NCBI GenBank assembly: GCA_016839245.1
Contig: JAEOUN010000097.1
Coordinates: forward strand, 1-10,616
Direction: 5' to 3'
DNA: 10,616 nucleotides
DNA from: Candidatus Thorarchaeota archaeon
GTDB taxonomy: Archaea > Asgardarchaeota > Thorarchaeia > Thorarchaeales > Thorarchaeaceae
In this document: piece after piece, positions 1 to 9,685 of the stretch
Numbering within the stretch: position 1 is the first letter of the stretch
Layout of the letters: the number at the start of each line of letters is the position of its first letter
Notes under the pieces: generated by a model
What the model was told of the DNA's origin: nothing
Database searches by the model: none
The model's input: the letters and a program-made list of their open reading frames with translations, nothing else
Program-made: the position numbers and the translations under genes

Positions 1-3863
<3,863 letters not shown>

Positions 3864-3865
3864 AA

Positions 3866-3929
3866 TAGATGGACACTGCGGAAGCATTAAAACCAAAAGT
3901 CACTTCATGCAACCATTCTGGTCCATCTA
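3866..3929. repeat. 9-bp inverted repeat flanking the rpl30e promoter
   Basis: TAGATGGAC at 3866-3874 and its exact reverse complement GTCCATCTA at 3921-3929 flank a 46-nt spacer that contains the putative rpl30e TATA element. If transcription starts near 3914, only the right arm is in the RNA, which would make this a DNA-level element. A chance repeat of this size is quite possible over a window this long. Confidence 0.4.
3882..3892 (+). promoter_or_regulatory. Putative BRE/TATA promoter of rpl30e
   Basis: AAGCATTAAAA is preceded by a purine-rich CGG, in the 90-nt gap between rpoA2 and rpl30e. It nearly matches AAGCGTTAAAA upstream of EF-1A (one substitution). At usual archaeal spacing, transcription would begin around 3914 with a leader of about 40 nt. 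It is inferred from composition, position and the match between two genes. Confidence 0.45.
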
Positions 3930-3953
3930 CAAACAATCAAAGAGGTCCATAAA

Positions 3954-4247
3954 ATGAGCTTGAATCAACCAATAGCAAGCGCAGTAAGCACTGGAAAATG
4001 TAAGATAGGTGCTAAGTCATCAATTGACTCGGTCAAGAAAGGCGAAGCAAAATTAGTAGTGGTCGCAGCCAACTGCCCACAGAATGAATACGATGATATC
4101 GAACGATTTGCTAAATTAGCTGGAATTAGAGTAACGCGCTTCGAGGGTACATCATGGGACCTTGGCGAAACGGTAGGAAAGCCATTCATGGTTTCAGCTA
4201 TTGCAATAATCGAGCCTGGTGATTCCAAGATTTTAAAGATGGTCTGA
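3954..4247 (+). CDS. rpl30e: Large-subunit ribosomal protein L30e (eL30)
   Basis: This is the archaeal/eukaryotic-specific L30e protein of the 50S subunit, a kink-turn-binding fold related to L7Ae. The product is 97 residues, close to the family norm. GKCKIGAKSSIDSVKKGEAK (14-33) matches the family's N-terminal motif, in which a Gly, spaced lysines and a 'KxGxAKLV' helix/strand precede a VVVAANCP segment (35-42). C-terminal SAIAIIEPGDS is also typical. The ATG at 3954 has GAGGT (3942-3946) 7 nt upstream. Its position between rpoA2 and nusA is the standard archaeal order. The stop codon TGA is embedded in the SD of nusA (TGAGG), which suggests translational coupling. Confidence 0.93.
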   Translation: MSLNQPIASAVSTGKCKIGAKSSIDSVKKGEAKLVVVAANCPQNEYDDIERFAKLAGIRVTRFEGTSWDLGETVGKPFMVSAIAIIEPGDSKILKMV

Positions 4248-4257
4248 GGCGATTTTT

Positions 4258-4692
4258 TTGGGCCGCGTGAAGCTCTCGATGGAAGACATGGCATTGATTG
4301 CCAAGTTCGAGCAGATTACTGGTGCTGCTGCTGTTGATGTTGTTCGCGATGATGAGGGAGATAGAATCATCATTGTCGTGCGTCCCAAGCATCTTGGAAA
4401 AGCTATCGGTCGGCGCGGCGTCAATATCAAAGCAGCCTCAGAGGCCTTTGGAAGGCCGGTAGATGTTGTTGAAATGGCTGATACTGCTGAGGACTTTGTC
4501 AAGAGTGCTCTTGCTCCCGCTAGAGTTGAGGCAGTAAAAATCATTGAGCATAAAGATGGCACCAAGGTCGCATCTGTCACGGTACAGAGTGATGATCGTG
4601 GTATCGCCATTGGAAAAGATGGAAGAAATGTCGCTCGGGCACGCATTTTAGTCAGGCGTCATTTTGATCTCAATAACGTCGTCATAGCGTAG
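4258..4692 (+). CDS. nusA: Archaeal NusA, transcription factor with two KH domains
   Basis: This is the short archaeal form of NusA. It lacks the RNAP-binding N-terminal domain and S1 domain of bacterial NusA and keeps only tandem KH RNA-binding domains. It presumably binds nascent RNA in the elongation complex. The product is 144 residues with KH GxxG loops at GRRG (51-54) and GKDG (119-122). I choose the TTG at 4258 because GAGG (4246-4249) lies 8 nt upstream. The alternative GTG at 4267 would give the family-like beginning MKLSMED, but it sits 17 nt from that SD. The SD overlaps the rpl30e stop, so the two are probably translationally coupled. A run of seven T (4253-4259) abuts the start codon. 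Identity is secure; the exact start is less so. Confidence 0.93.
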   Translation: MGRVKLSMEDMALIAKFEQITGAAAVDVVRDDEGDRIIIVVRPKHLGKAIGRRGVNIKAASEAFGRPVDVVEMADTAEDFVKSALAPARVEAVKIIEHKDGTKVASVTVQSDDRGIAIGKDGRNVARARILVRRHFDLNNVVIA

Positions 4693-4704
4693 GCGCCTTG
4701 CGCC
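4692..4704 (+). other. Small GC-rich hairpin after nusA
   Basis: GGCGC (4692-4696), loop CTT, and GCGCC (4700-4704) begin at the last base of the nusA stop codon. No T-tract follows, so it does not resemble the hairpin terminators elsewhere in the window. It may protect the 3' end or be incidental. Confidence 0.3.
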
Positions 4705-4733
4705 GCTCGAAGACTTGATGCATTTGATAAGGC

Positions 4734-4740
4734 TTTTAAG
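4734..4740 (+). promoter_or_regulatory. Putative TATA box for the rps12-rps7 unit
   Basis: TTTTAAG, preceded by AAGGC, lies in the 126-nt gap between nusA and rps12. Transcription would start near 4760 at normal archaeal spacing, leaving a leader of about 55-60 nt that contains the hairpin at 4775-4796. The assignment rests only on composition and position. Confidence 0.4.
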
Positions 4741-4774
4741 CAAATATTAGCCCGAACCCACGAACACCATACAG

Positions 4775-4796
4775 GGTGTACCATGAATGGTATACC
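4775..4796 (+). promoter_or_regulatory. 10-bp hairpin in the rps12 leader
   Basis: GGTGTACCAT (4775-4784) and ATGGTATACC (4787-4796) pair over 10 bp with one G-U wobble, around a 2-nt apex; more realistically this is a 3-bp-shorter stem or a tetraloop. It ends 9 nt before the S12 SD. The ATG at 4783, which could be mistaken for a start codon, lies at the apex. A structured leader before a ribosomal-protein operon suggests autogenous control or mRNA stability, but nothing here proves a regulator. Confidence 0.5.
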
Positions 4797-4805
4797 GCCC
4801 ATTAA

Positions 4806-4821
4806 GAGGTTATATAATTTG
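4806..4821 (+). promoter_or_regulatory. SD and UUG start that define rps12
   Basis: GAGGT (4806-4810) lies 8 nt before the TTG at 4819-4821. This gives a protein beginning [14 protein letters not shown], in register with the archaeal S12 N terminus. The upstream ATG at 4783 would add 12 unrelated residues and has no SD. Confidence 0.85.
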
Positions 4822-5262
4822 ACAGGTTCAAAATCCCCCGTTGGCGAGTTCGCAGCGAGACCCCTCCTCCGCAAGAGGAAAAAGTTCCGCTGGAAGAAAC
4901 CAACCTACAAACGAAGAATCTTGAAGCTTAAGCAGAAGACTGACCCCCTAGAGGGTGCTCCGCAGGCACGTGGCATCGTTCTTGAAAAGGTCGGTATCGA
5001 GTCAAAACAACCAAACTCAGCTATCCGAAAGGCTGTCAGGATTCAACTCTCGAAGAATGGAAAGCAGATCAGTGCCTTCATTCCCGGGGATGGCGGCCTC
5101 AAGTACATCGATGAACATGATACTGTCATTGTTGAAGGAATCGGTGGTGCAATGGGCGGCGCAAAAGGAGATCTTCCTGGTGTTCGGTGGCGTGTCACCC
5201 AAGTCAACGGTGTATCCCTAGAGTCCTTAATCTATGGTAAAAAGGAGAAACCAATACGTTAG
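4819..5262 (+). CDS. rps12: Small-subunit ribosomal protein S12 (uS12)
   Basis: S12 is a 30S protein at the decoding centre that contributes to codon-anticodon accuracy. From the TTG at 4819 the product is 147 residues, the usual archaeal length. It starts with the archaeal/eukaryotic SPxGEFAAR...LRKRKKFRW segment. Conserved features include [18 protein letters not shown] (about 42-59), KQPNSAIRK (63-71), the PGDGG loop, [13 protein letters not shown] and the C-terminal [15 protein letters not shown] is the loop that approaches the ribosomal A site in the family. It is transcribed with rps7, whose SD overlaps the S12 stop codon and whose start lies 9 nt downstream. A leader hairpin (4775-4796) lies just upstream. 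Confidence 0.95.
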   Translation: MTGSKSPVGEFAARPLLRKRKKFRWKKPTYKRRILKLKQKTDPLEGAPQARGIVLEKVGIESKQPNSAIRKAVRIQLSKNGKQISAFIPGDGGLKYIDEHDTVIVEGIGGAMGGAKGDLPGVRWRVTQVNGVSLESLIYGKKEKPIR

Positions 5263-5271
5263 GTGGTAAAT

Positions 5272-5922
5272 ATGGCAGAAGAGAATCCAATTGAACCAGT
5301 TACTGAAGAAACTCATCCTCACACACCACCTGACCTACTCATGTTTGGCAAATGGGACTCCACGGAAGTGCAGGTGAATGATGTTGGTCTTGTGAGATAC
5401 ATCACCCTAGACCCAGTTCTCATTCCTCATACTTCTGGCAGACATGCCCATAAGAGGTTCCACAAATCCAATATTCCAATTGTTGAGCGATTTGTGAACA
5501 AAGTTCTGAATGCAGGTCGAAGAAAGGATAAGAAGACCCGAACTGGTCGCAACGCAGGCAAGAAGCTCAAGGCACTGAGCATTGTCAAGCGAGTCTTTGA
5601 GATGATTGACTATAGAACTGGACTTAATCCAATTCAGGTGTTGGTCACAGCGATTGAGAATGGTGCGCCAGCAGAGGAGACCACAAGAATCTCCTATGGT
5701 GGAATGGCATATCCACGGTCTGTTGATGTGGCACCGCAACGACGAATTGATCTCTCGCTTCGATACCTATGCGTTGGTGCAGTCAGGAATGCCCACAAGA
5801 GTGCAAAGTCTATTGAAGAATGTCTTGTAGATGAATTGTTGCTTGCTTACAAGAACGACCCTGCAAGTTTTGCAGTATCGAGAAAAGAAGAACGAGAGCG
5901 TGTAGCTCGTTCTGCAAGGTAA
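5272..5922 (+). CDS. rps7: Small-subunit ribosomal protein S7 (uS7)
   Basis: S7 is a primary 16S rRNA-binding protein of the 30S head, lining the E-site region. The ATG at 5272 is chosen because GGTGG (5262-5266) precedes it closely. An in-frame GTG at 5263 falls inside that SD. The product is 216 residues, within the archaeal range. Conserved archaeal S7 segments include LIPHTSGRHAHKRF, IVERFVNKVLNAG, TGLNPIQVLVTAIENGAP and the C-terminal YKNDPASFAVSRKEERERVA. The first 25 residues are acidic and proline-rich and look like an unstructured extension. It overlaps no gene and is followed 14 nt later by a hairpin terminator. EF-2, often next in other archaea, is absent here. Confidence 0.95.
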   Translation: MAEENPIEPVTEETHPHTPPDLLMFGKWDSTEVQVNDVGLVRYITLDPVLIPHTSGRHAHKRFHKSNIPIVERFVNKVLNAGRRKDKKTRTGRNAGKKLKALSIVKRVFEMIDYRTGLNPIQVLVTAIENGAPAEETTRISYGGMAYPRSVDVAPQRRIDLSLRYLCVGAVRNAHKSAKSIEECLVDELLLAYKNDPASFAVSRKEERERVARSAR

Positions 5923-5936
5923 TCATACCTAATAGT

Positions 5937-5967
5937 TGCACGGTCTTTGCCGTGCACATTATTTTGT
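5937..5967 (+). terminator. Hairpin/T-rich terminator after rps7
   Basis: TGCACGG (5937-5943), loop TCTTTG and CCGTGCA (5950-5956) form a perfect 7-bp stem, followed by T-rich CATTATTTTGTT. It separates the ribosomal unit from the transporter gene. The complementary strand reads GGCAAAGACC through the loop, resembling the other terminators in the window. Confidence 0.6.
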
Positions 5968-6021
5968 TCAGGTCAGTTTATCAGTCGCTTTCTTGTTCAA
6001 TGACACAAAGAGGATTGACAG

Positions 6022-6960
6022 ATGACAAAGGTCTCTCTTGCATACGGAGCAATCGTTATGACCACATTGCTCTGGTCATCATCCTTGATTTTTGCAAAAC
6101 TAATCTTTGGTGAAGTCAGTCCGATCCTCTTTGTTACCTTACGTTATACTTTAGCCACTCCTCCTCTCTTTCTTCTAGCCTTTCAACGAAGAAAAAAACA
6201 GAGTCCTGGGTCCTTCAGGGTAAATTGGAAGGTCTTTCTAATAACTGGAGTGAGTGGTCCCTTCCTCTCTCAAGTCCTTCAGTACATAGGTCTTAAATTG
6301 ACAACAGCAAGTGATGCACTTCTGTTACTCAACTTGACACCGATTTTTGCAGTACTTTTAGCAGCTGCCATACTTGATGAGAAAATCACTCCGGATAAAT
6401 TTCTTGGTCTTCTTATTGCCACTCTCGGTGCCACAATTATAGTCATGAATGCATCTCCAAGTCAATCTCTCCTCAGCGTGGAACGTCTAATCGGAAACAT
6501 CATTGTGATTATTTCCACCCTCTTCTTTGCAATTAACGGTATTGTAGGAAAGATTGCTGTCAAATCTACCAACACTGTATTGACTACATTCTACAGTACC
6601 CTGTTTGCCGTGCCTTTTCTCTGGGTCACTACTGGAGTCTTTGAAGATGTGACAGTACTCTTCACCATGAGTATTGAGGCTTGGATTGTCATTCTTTGGG
6701 TTGCCCTTGTCAATACTGTGATTGCTTTCATGTTCTATTATGAATCGATGAAATATATTGAATCCTCACGAATACAGATTATCCTCAATCTGATTGCAGT
6801 CTGGGGTGTTATGATGTCTATAATTGTTCTCAATGAAACAGTCACATTACTACAGATATTAGGTGGTGTCTTCACGATTATTGGCGTAGTTGTTGCTCAA
6901 ATCACACAGATACGTCATAATCAAGATGAATCTGTAATATCTCCTGATACAACTATATGA
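6022..6960 (+). CDS. EamA/DMT-family membrane transporter
   Basis: The product is a 312-residue integral membrane protein of the drug/metabolite transporter superfamily, with two tandem EamA repeats of about five helices each (about 7-143 and 153-295). Hydrophobic segments number about ten, separated by short charged loops. The hallmark region ALLLLNLTPIFAVLLAAAIL, followed by a DEKITPDKFLGLLIATLGA segment, marks the end of repeat one. The matching LNETVTLLQILGG sits near the end of repeat two. The substrate cannot be read from sequence; relatives move amino acids, nucleotide sugars or other metabolites. The ATG at 6022 has AGAGGA (6009-6014) 7 nt upstream. It lies in the rps7-EF-1A interval and is coupled to the flavodoxin-like gene. 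It has no obvious functional link to translation. Confidence 0.88.
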   Translation: MTKVSLAYGAIVMTTLLWSSSLIFAKLIFGEVSPILFVTLRYTLATPPLFLLAFQRRKKQSPGSFRVNWKVFLITGVSGPFLSQVLQYIGLKLTTASDALLLLNLTPIFAVLLAAAILDEKITPDKFLGLLIATLGATIIVMNASPSQSLLSVERLIGNIIVIISTLFFAINGIVGKIAVKSTNTVLTTFYSTLFAVPFLWVTTGVFEDVTVLFTMSIEAWIVILWVALVNTVIAFMFYYESMKYIESSRIQIILNLIAVWGVMMSIIVLNETVTLLQILGGVFTIIGVVVAQITQIRHNQDESVISPDTTI

Positions 6961-6970
6961 GATGAAACGA

Positions 6971-7519
6971 ATGAATAAAAAAATCCTAGTCTGCTATGGT
7001 TCACGTTATGGGTCTACAGCAGAGATCTCCAAATTCATTGCCAATATTCTCCGGGACCGTGGTGCTGAGGTCGAGCTTATCGATCTCAAGAGAGACAGAG
7101 TCAAAGATATCAGAAACTATGATCTAGTTGTTATTGGTAGCAGTATCCAGATGGGCAAATGGACAAAAGATGCTCTCAAATTCATTAAAAGACATAAGGA
7201 AATTCTCGCTCAGAAGAAGGTTGCAATTTTTGTTTCATGTATGACAGCTGCTCAACCTGACAAATGTAACACAGCTCGAAGAGAGTACCTTGAAAACATA
7301 GATGCACTTTTTCCAGAAATAAAACCCATCTCAAGAGGTCTCTTTGGTGGGCTTATCGACACAACAAGAGGTAATGTTGTGATGAGAACGATTATGCAGG
7401 CAATAGTAAAATCTCTTGTAGAGAATGAAGAAGAGGCTCCCGAGCGAATCGATCTTCGCGATTGGGAACAAATTAAGCTCTGGGTCGAAGGGCTCCTTGA
7501 GTACCCCTACGACTTGTAG
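6971..7519 (+). CDS. HemG-like flavodoxin-domain protein
   Basis: This is a 182-residue cytoplasmic protein with a single flavodoxin domain, probably binding FMN. The phosphate loop is GSRYGSTAEI (10-19), and YDLVVIGSSIQMGKW (50-64) forms the second flavin-contacting strand and loop. The C terminus contains DWEQIKLWVEGL. This arrangement resembles the menaquinone-dependent protoporphyrinogen oxidase HemG (Flavodoxin_5-type), but whether it makes haem precursors is unknown; a general redox role is equally possible. I prefer the ATG at 6971 because GAGATGA (6959-6965), a near-match to the SD, is suitably spaced. An ATG at 6962 adds three residues but has no SD. It starts 10 nt after the transporter stop (1 nt if 6962 is used), indicating an operon. 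Confidence 0.8.
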   Translation: MNKKILVCYGSRYGSTAEISKFIANILRDRGAEVELIDLKRDRVKDIRNYDLVVIGSSIQMGKWTKDALKFIKRHKEILAQKKVAIFVSCMTAAQPDKCNTARREYLENIDALFPEIKPISRGLFGGLIDTTRGNVVMRTIMQAIVKSLVENEEEAPERIDLRDWEQIKLWVEGLLEYPYDL

Positions 7520-7656
7520 ACCTAATGTATCTGTTTGCCAATGACTTCTTGTAAGGTCCGGTTTCAATCATTTTTGATATCCATGATTAAAAACATGCTA
7601 ATTTGTTATGGTTCCAGCAAAGATTATGTGTTTCTAAACCTTATTGAAATTGAGGC

Positions 7657-8079
7657 ATGACACGGATTTTGCAAAGGAGAACTATAGCAATTCCGCTCTA
7701 TCTTCTCAACATCATCATTTGTATTATAATAAGCATGAATATGCAAGTGATTGTTGTGCTGTTTAATGTATTATTTGCTGGAATTGTTTTTCTTTTTGGA
7801 GTGTTCTTGACCAAATCAACAATCAGGTCAAGACCTGATATGAAGAACTTTTTCAATCCCGAAACATCCTATGAGCATATTATTATGCCACCTGCTCTTC
7901 TTGTTTTCATTTTTATGCCCCGAATTATCTCATTCTTTATGCCTGTCATCGGTTCAACATTAATCTCACTAGAGTCATCCAATGCAGGTCTCTTTCTTAT
8001 TCTCAATTCATTTCCACTTGGCACTATAGTTTCATTTCCTAAGGATGAAGTTCCAGTTGACAAAGTGTTAGAATCGTAG
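7657..8079 (+). CDS. Hypothetical four-helix membrane protein
   Basis: I do not recognise this 140-residue product. It has about four hydrophobic segments (10-27, 30-51, 75-97 and 109-125), a basic N terminus (two Arg pairs) and a short charged loop RSRPDMKNFFNPETSYE at 57-73. The last 15 residues are hydrophilic. No catalytic or metal motif is visible. The ATG at 7657 follows an in-frame TGA and is the first available start. GAGG lies only 1 nt before it, too close for ordinary SD use, so the message may be leaderless or the start may be further in (Met27 at 7735). It sits alone between the flavodoxin-like gene and EF-1A with about 137-nt gaps on both sides. That it encodes protein is likely, given its consistent hydrophobic pattern. 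Confidence 0.65.
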   Translation: MTRILQRRTIAIPLYLLNIIICIIISMNMQVIVVLFNVLFAGIVFLFGVFLTKSTIRSRPDMKNFFNPETSYEHIIMPPALLVFIFMPRIISFFMPVIGSTLISLESSNAGLFLILNSFPLGTIVSFPKDEVPVDKVLES

Positions 8080-8113
8080 CAAATCAAATTGCTTTTCTAA
8101 TGGCTCTCTTTTT
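8078..8113 (+). terminator. Weak hairpin and T-rich stretch after the membrane gene
   Basis: AGCAA (8078-8082) pairs with TTGCT (8089-8093) over 5 bp, starting inside the stop codon. TTTTC follows, then a T5 run at 8109-8113. It is weaker than the other three terminators; the T-rich tract alone could serve in an archaeon. Confidence 0.35.
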
Positions 8114-8132
8114 AATGGTTAAGTGAACCTGT

Positions 8133-8147
8133 CGAAAGCGTTAAAAG
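8133..8147 (+). promoter_or_regulatory. Putative BRE/TATA promoter of EF-1A
   Basis: CGAAAGCGTTAAAAG combines a purine-rich BRE-like CGAAA with a TTAAAA TATA element. Expected transcription start is near 8168, giving a leader of about 50 nt. It matches the element upstream of rpl30e at 10 of 11 bases over AAGCGTTAAAA. Confidence 0.55.
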
Positions 8148-8217
8148 CATCTAGCGAAGGAGCATCAAAAGTCTGTCCGTTTCAGTGGATAGGCTAAAAA
8201 CAACGTGGTGAATAAGA

Positions 8218-9522
8218 TTGAGCAAAAAAGACAAAGAGCACCTCAATCTCGTCGTCATAGGGCACGTAGACCACGGTAAAAGCACTATGACGGGAAGATT
8301 GCTTTATGAGACCGGTGCAGTAGATGAGCGAACCTTTCAGGCACACAAGGCTGAGGCTGAAAAATTAGGTCGTCCTTCCTGGGCCTGGGCTTTTGCCCTT
8401 GATAGACTCAAGGAAGAGAGAGAACGAGGCCTTACCATTGACATTGCCTTTTTCAAGTTCCTCACTGACAAGTACTATTACACTATTATTGATGCTCCAG
8501 GTCACAAAGATTTCATCAAGAACATGATCACAGGTGCCTCACAAGCTGATGTAGGTCTACTTGTAGTATCTGCAAAGCGAGGAGAGTTCGAGGCTGGTGT
8601 TGGTCCTGGTGGCCAGACCAAGGAGCATGCATATCTTGCAATGACTCTTGGTGTACCTTCACTTATCGTCTGTGTAAACAAGATGGATGATGAGAGTGTC
8701 AAGTACAGTGAAGACAGATACAAAGAGGTCAAGGAAGAAGTCGGTGGGTTCTTGGCCAGCATTGGCTATAAGAAAGAGAATATTCCATTCATTCCTACTT
8801 CTGCCCTTGATGCAGCTAACTTGAAGGTCAGGACACCTGAACTCACTCCCTGGTATGATGGACCATGCCTCTTAGAGGCTCTGGACAACGTTCAGCTTCC
8901 ACCAAAGCCAACTGACAAGCCCCTCCGTGTACCCATTAATGATGTGTACTCAATCAAGGGTGTTGGTACTGTACCAGTAGGTCGAGTTGAAACTGGTGTG
9001 ATGAAATCTGGAATGAAAGTCACTTTTATGCCACCAAACAAGACTGGAGAAATCAAATCTATCGAGATGCACCATGAGGTACTCCCAGAGGCAGTACCTG
9101 GTGACAATATTGGCTTCAATGTCAGAGGTGTTGAGCGAAAGGATTTGGGTCGTGGAGATGTTGCTGGACCAGCTGACAAACCACCCACAGTCGCTGTTGA
9201 TTTCACAGGTCAGGTGATGGTCATTCAGCACCCAAGTGCAATCACAGTCGGTTACACCCCAGTCATTCACGCACACACAGCACAGGTAGCCTGCAGATTT
9301 GATGAGATCAAGCAGAAACTTGACCAGCGTACTGGGCAAGTCATCCAAGAGAATCCAGACTTTGTCAAGAAAGGCGAGTCCATGATTGCAAAGCTTGTAC
9401 CTCTCAAGCCAATGGTCATTGAATCTTACAAGGAATTCCCACAACTCGGCAGATTTGCTGTCCGTGATATGGGCATGACCGTAGCTGTTGGAATTGTGAC
9501 TGCAGTCACTCCTCGAAAATAG
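8218..9522 (+). CDS. tuf: Translation elongation factor EF-1A (aEF1A, EF-Tu homologue)
   Basis: This GTPase brings aminoacyl-tRNA to the ribosomal A site. The product is 434 residues with the three-domain architecture. G motifs are G1 GHVDHGKS (15-22), G2 GLTID (71-75), G3 DAPGH (92-96), G4 NKMD (154-157) and G5 TSA (194-196). The TTG at 8218 is certain in position: the frame has a TGA at 8209-8211, and the next Met (24) would delete the P-loop. GGTG (8207-8210) lies 7 nt upstream. The long form [12 protein letters not shown] (122-133) before TKEH is the insertion typical of eukaryotes and TACK/Asgard-type archaea. Domains 2 and 3 are complete, ending at VTPRK. It appears monocistronic, with its own promoter and hairpin terminator. 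rps10, its usual downstream partner in many archaea, is missing. Confidence 0.97.
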   Translation: MSKKDKEHLNLVVIGHVDHGKSTMTGRLLYETGAVDERTFQAHKAEAEKLGRPSWAWAFALDRLKEERERGLTIDIAFFKFLTDKYYYTIIDAPGHKDFIKNMITGASQADVGLLVVSAKRGEFEAGVGPGGQTKEHAYLAMTLGVPSLIVCVNKMDDESVKYSEDRYKEVKEEVGGFLASIGYKKENIPFIPTSALDAANLKVRTPELTPWYDGPCLLEALDNVQLPPKPTDKPLRVPINDVYSIKGVGTVPVGRVETGVMKSGMKVTFMPPNKTGEIKSIEMHHEVLPEAVPGDNIGFNVRGVERKDLGRGDVAGPADKPPTVAVDFTGQVMVIQHPSAITVGYTPVIHAHTAQVACRFDEIKQKLDQRTGQVIQENPDFVKKGESMIAKLVPLKPMVIESYKEFPQLGRFAVRDMGMTVAVGIVTAVTPRK

Positions 9523-9533
9523 TTGAATGTTTT

Positions 9534-9577
9534 AGAGAACCGGGCTAGCAAAGCCCGTGTTCTTTCTCTTTCTTTTT
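9534..9577 (+). terminator. Strong intrinsic-like terminator after EF-1A
   Basis: AGAAC plus CGGGCT (9536-9546) pairs with AGCCCG and GTTCT (9552-9563) through a stem with one bulged T at 9558. The tail is pyrimidine-rich (TTCTCTTTCTTTTT). The loop spans AGCAA, so the top strand reads GCAAAGCCC. The shape is like a bacterial intrinsic terminator. Confidence 0.75.
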
Positions 9578-9607
9578 ATAATACTCTCCTCAAAACATAA
9601 GATTCGA

Positions 9608-9634
9608 AATGCTTGTTAATTATCAACAAGTATT
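9608..9634. promoter_or_regulatory. Operator-like palindrome next to a TATA box
   Basis: AATGCTTGTT (9608-9617) and AACAAGTATT (9625-9634) are inverted with 9 of 10 matches and a 7-nt centre (AATTATC). The palindrome ends 2 nt before TTTATA and so would cover the BRE. This is the expected place for a repressor, or for an activator contacting the transcription factors. It could also fold in RNA, but it lies upstream of the expected start site. Confidence 0.5.
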
Positions 9635-9636
9635 GA

Positions 9637-9642
9637 TTTATA
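9637..9642 (+). promoter_or_regulatory. TATA box of the 9686 gene
   Basis: TTTATA is the canonical archaeal TATA core. Transcription would start near 9664-9666, about 20 nt before the TTG at 9686. This is the best TATA match in the window. Confidence 0.55.
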
Positions 9643-9685
9643 CCACCACTCATCAAGATGATCTAAATGTATTGGAGGCATGAAC

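Noticed and set aside
4233..4646. Antisense 137-residue open frame over nusA
   Set aside because: It is the complement of the KH domains, low-complexity in composition, and has no promoter or SD.
4783..4785. ATG at 4783 as the S12 start
   Set aside because: It has no SD, lies at the apex of a hairpin and adds 12 residues not seen in the family; TTG at 4819 fits better.
4811..4817. TATATAA as a TATA box
   Set aside because: It lies between the S12 SD and start codon, so transcription would begin inside the gene. It is probably just an A/T-rich unstructured spacer.
5263..5265. GTG at 5263 as the S7 start
   Set aside because: It is part of the SD for the ATG at 5272.
7520..7656. Small RNA or riboswitch in the gap after the flavodoxin gene
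   Set aside because: Only 4-5-bp inverted matches (such as AATCA/TGATT) are present, which is within chance. A GATTAAAAAC near 7583 could be a weak TATA element but is unsupported.
5923..8217. Guest genes as a mobile element
   Set aside because: No transposase, integrase, terminal inverted repeats, target duplications or tRNA attachment site is visible at the edges.
8950..9444. Antisense 164-residue open frame within EF-1A
   Set aside because: It is an artefact of EF-1A codon usage; no domain or SD visible.
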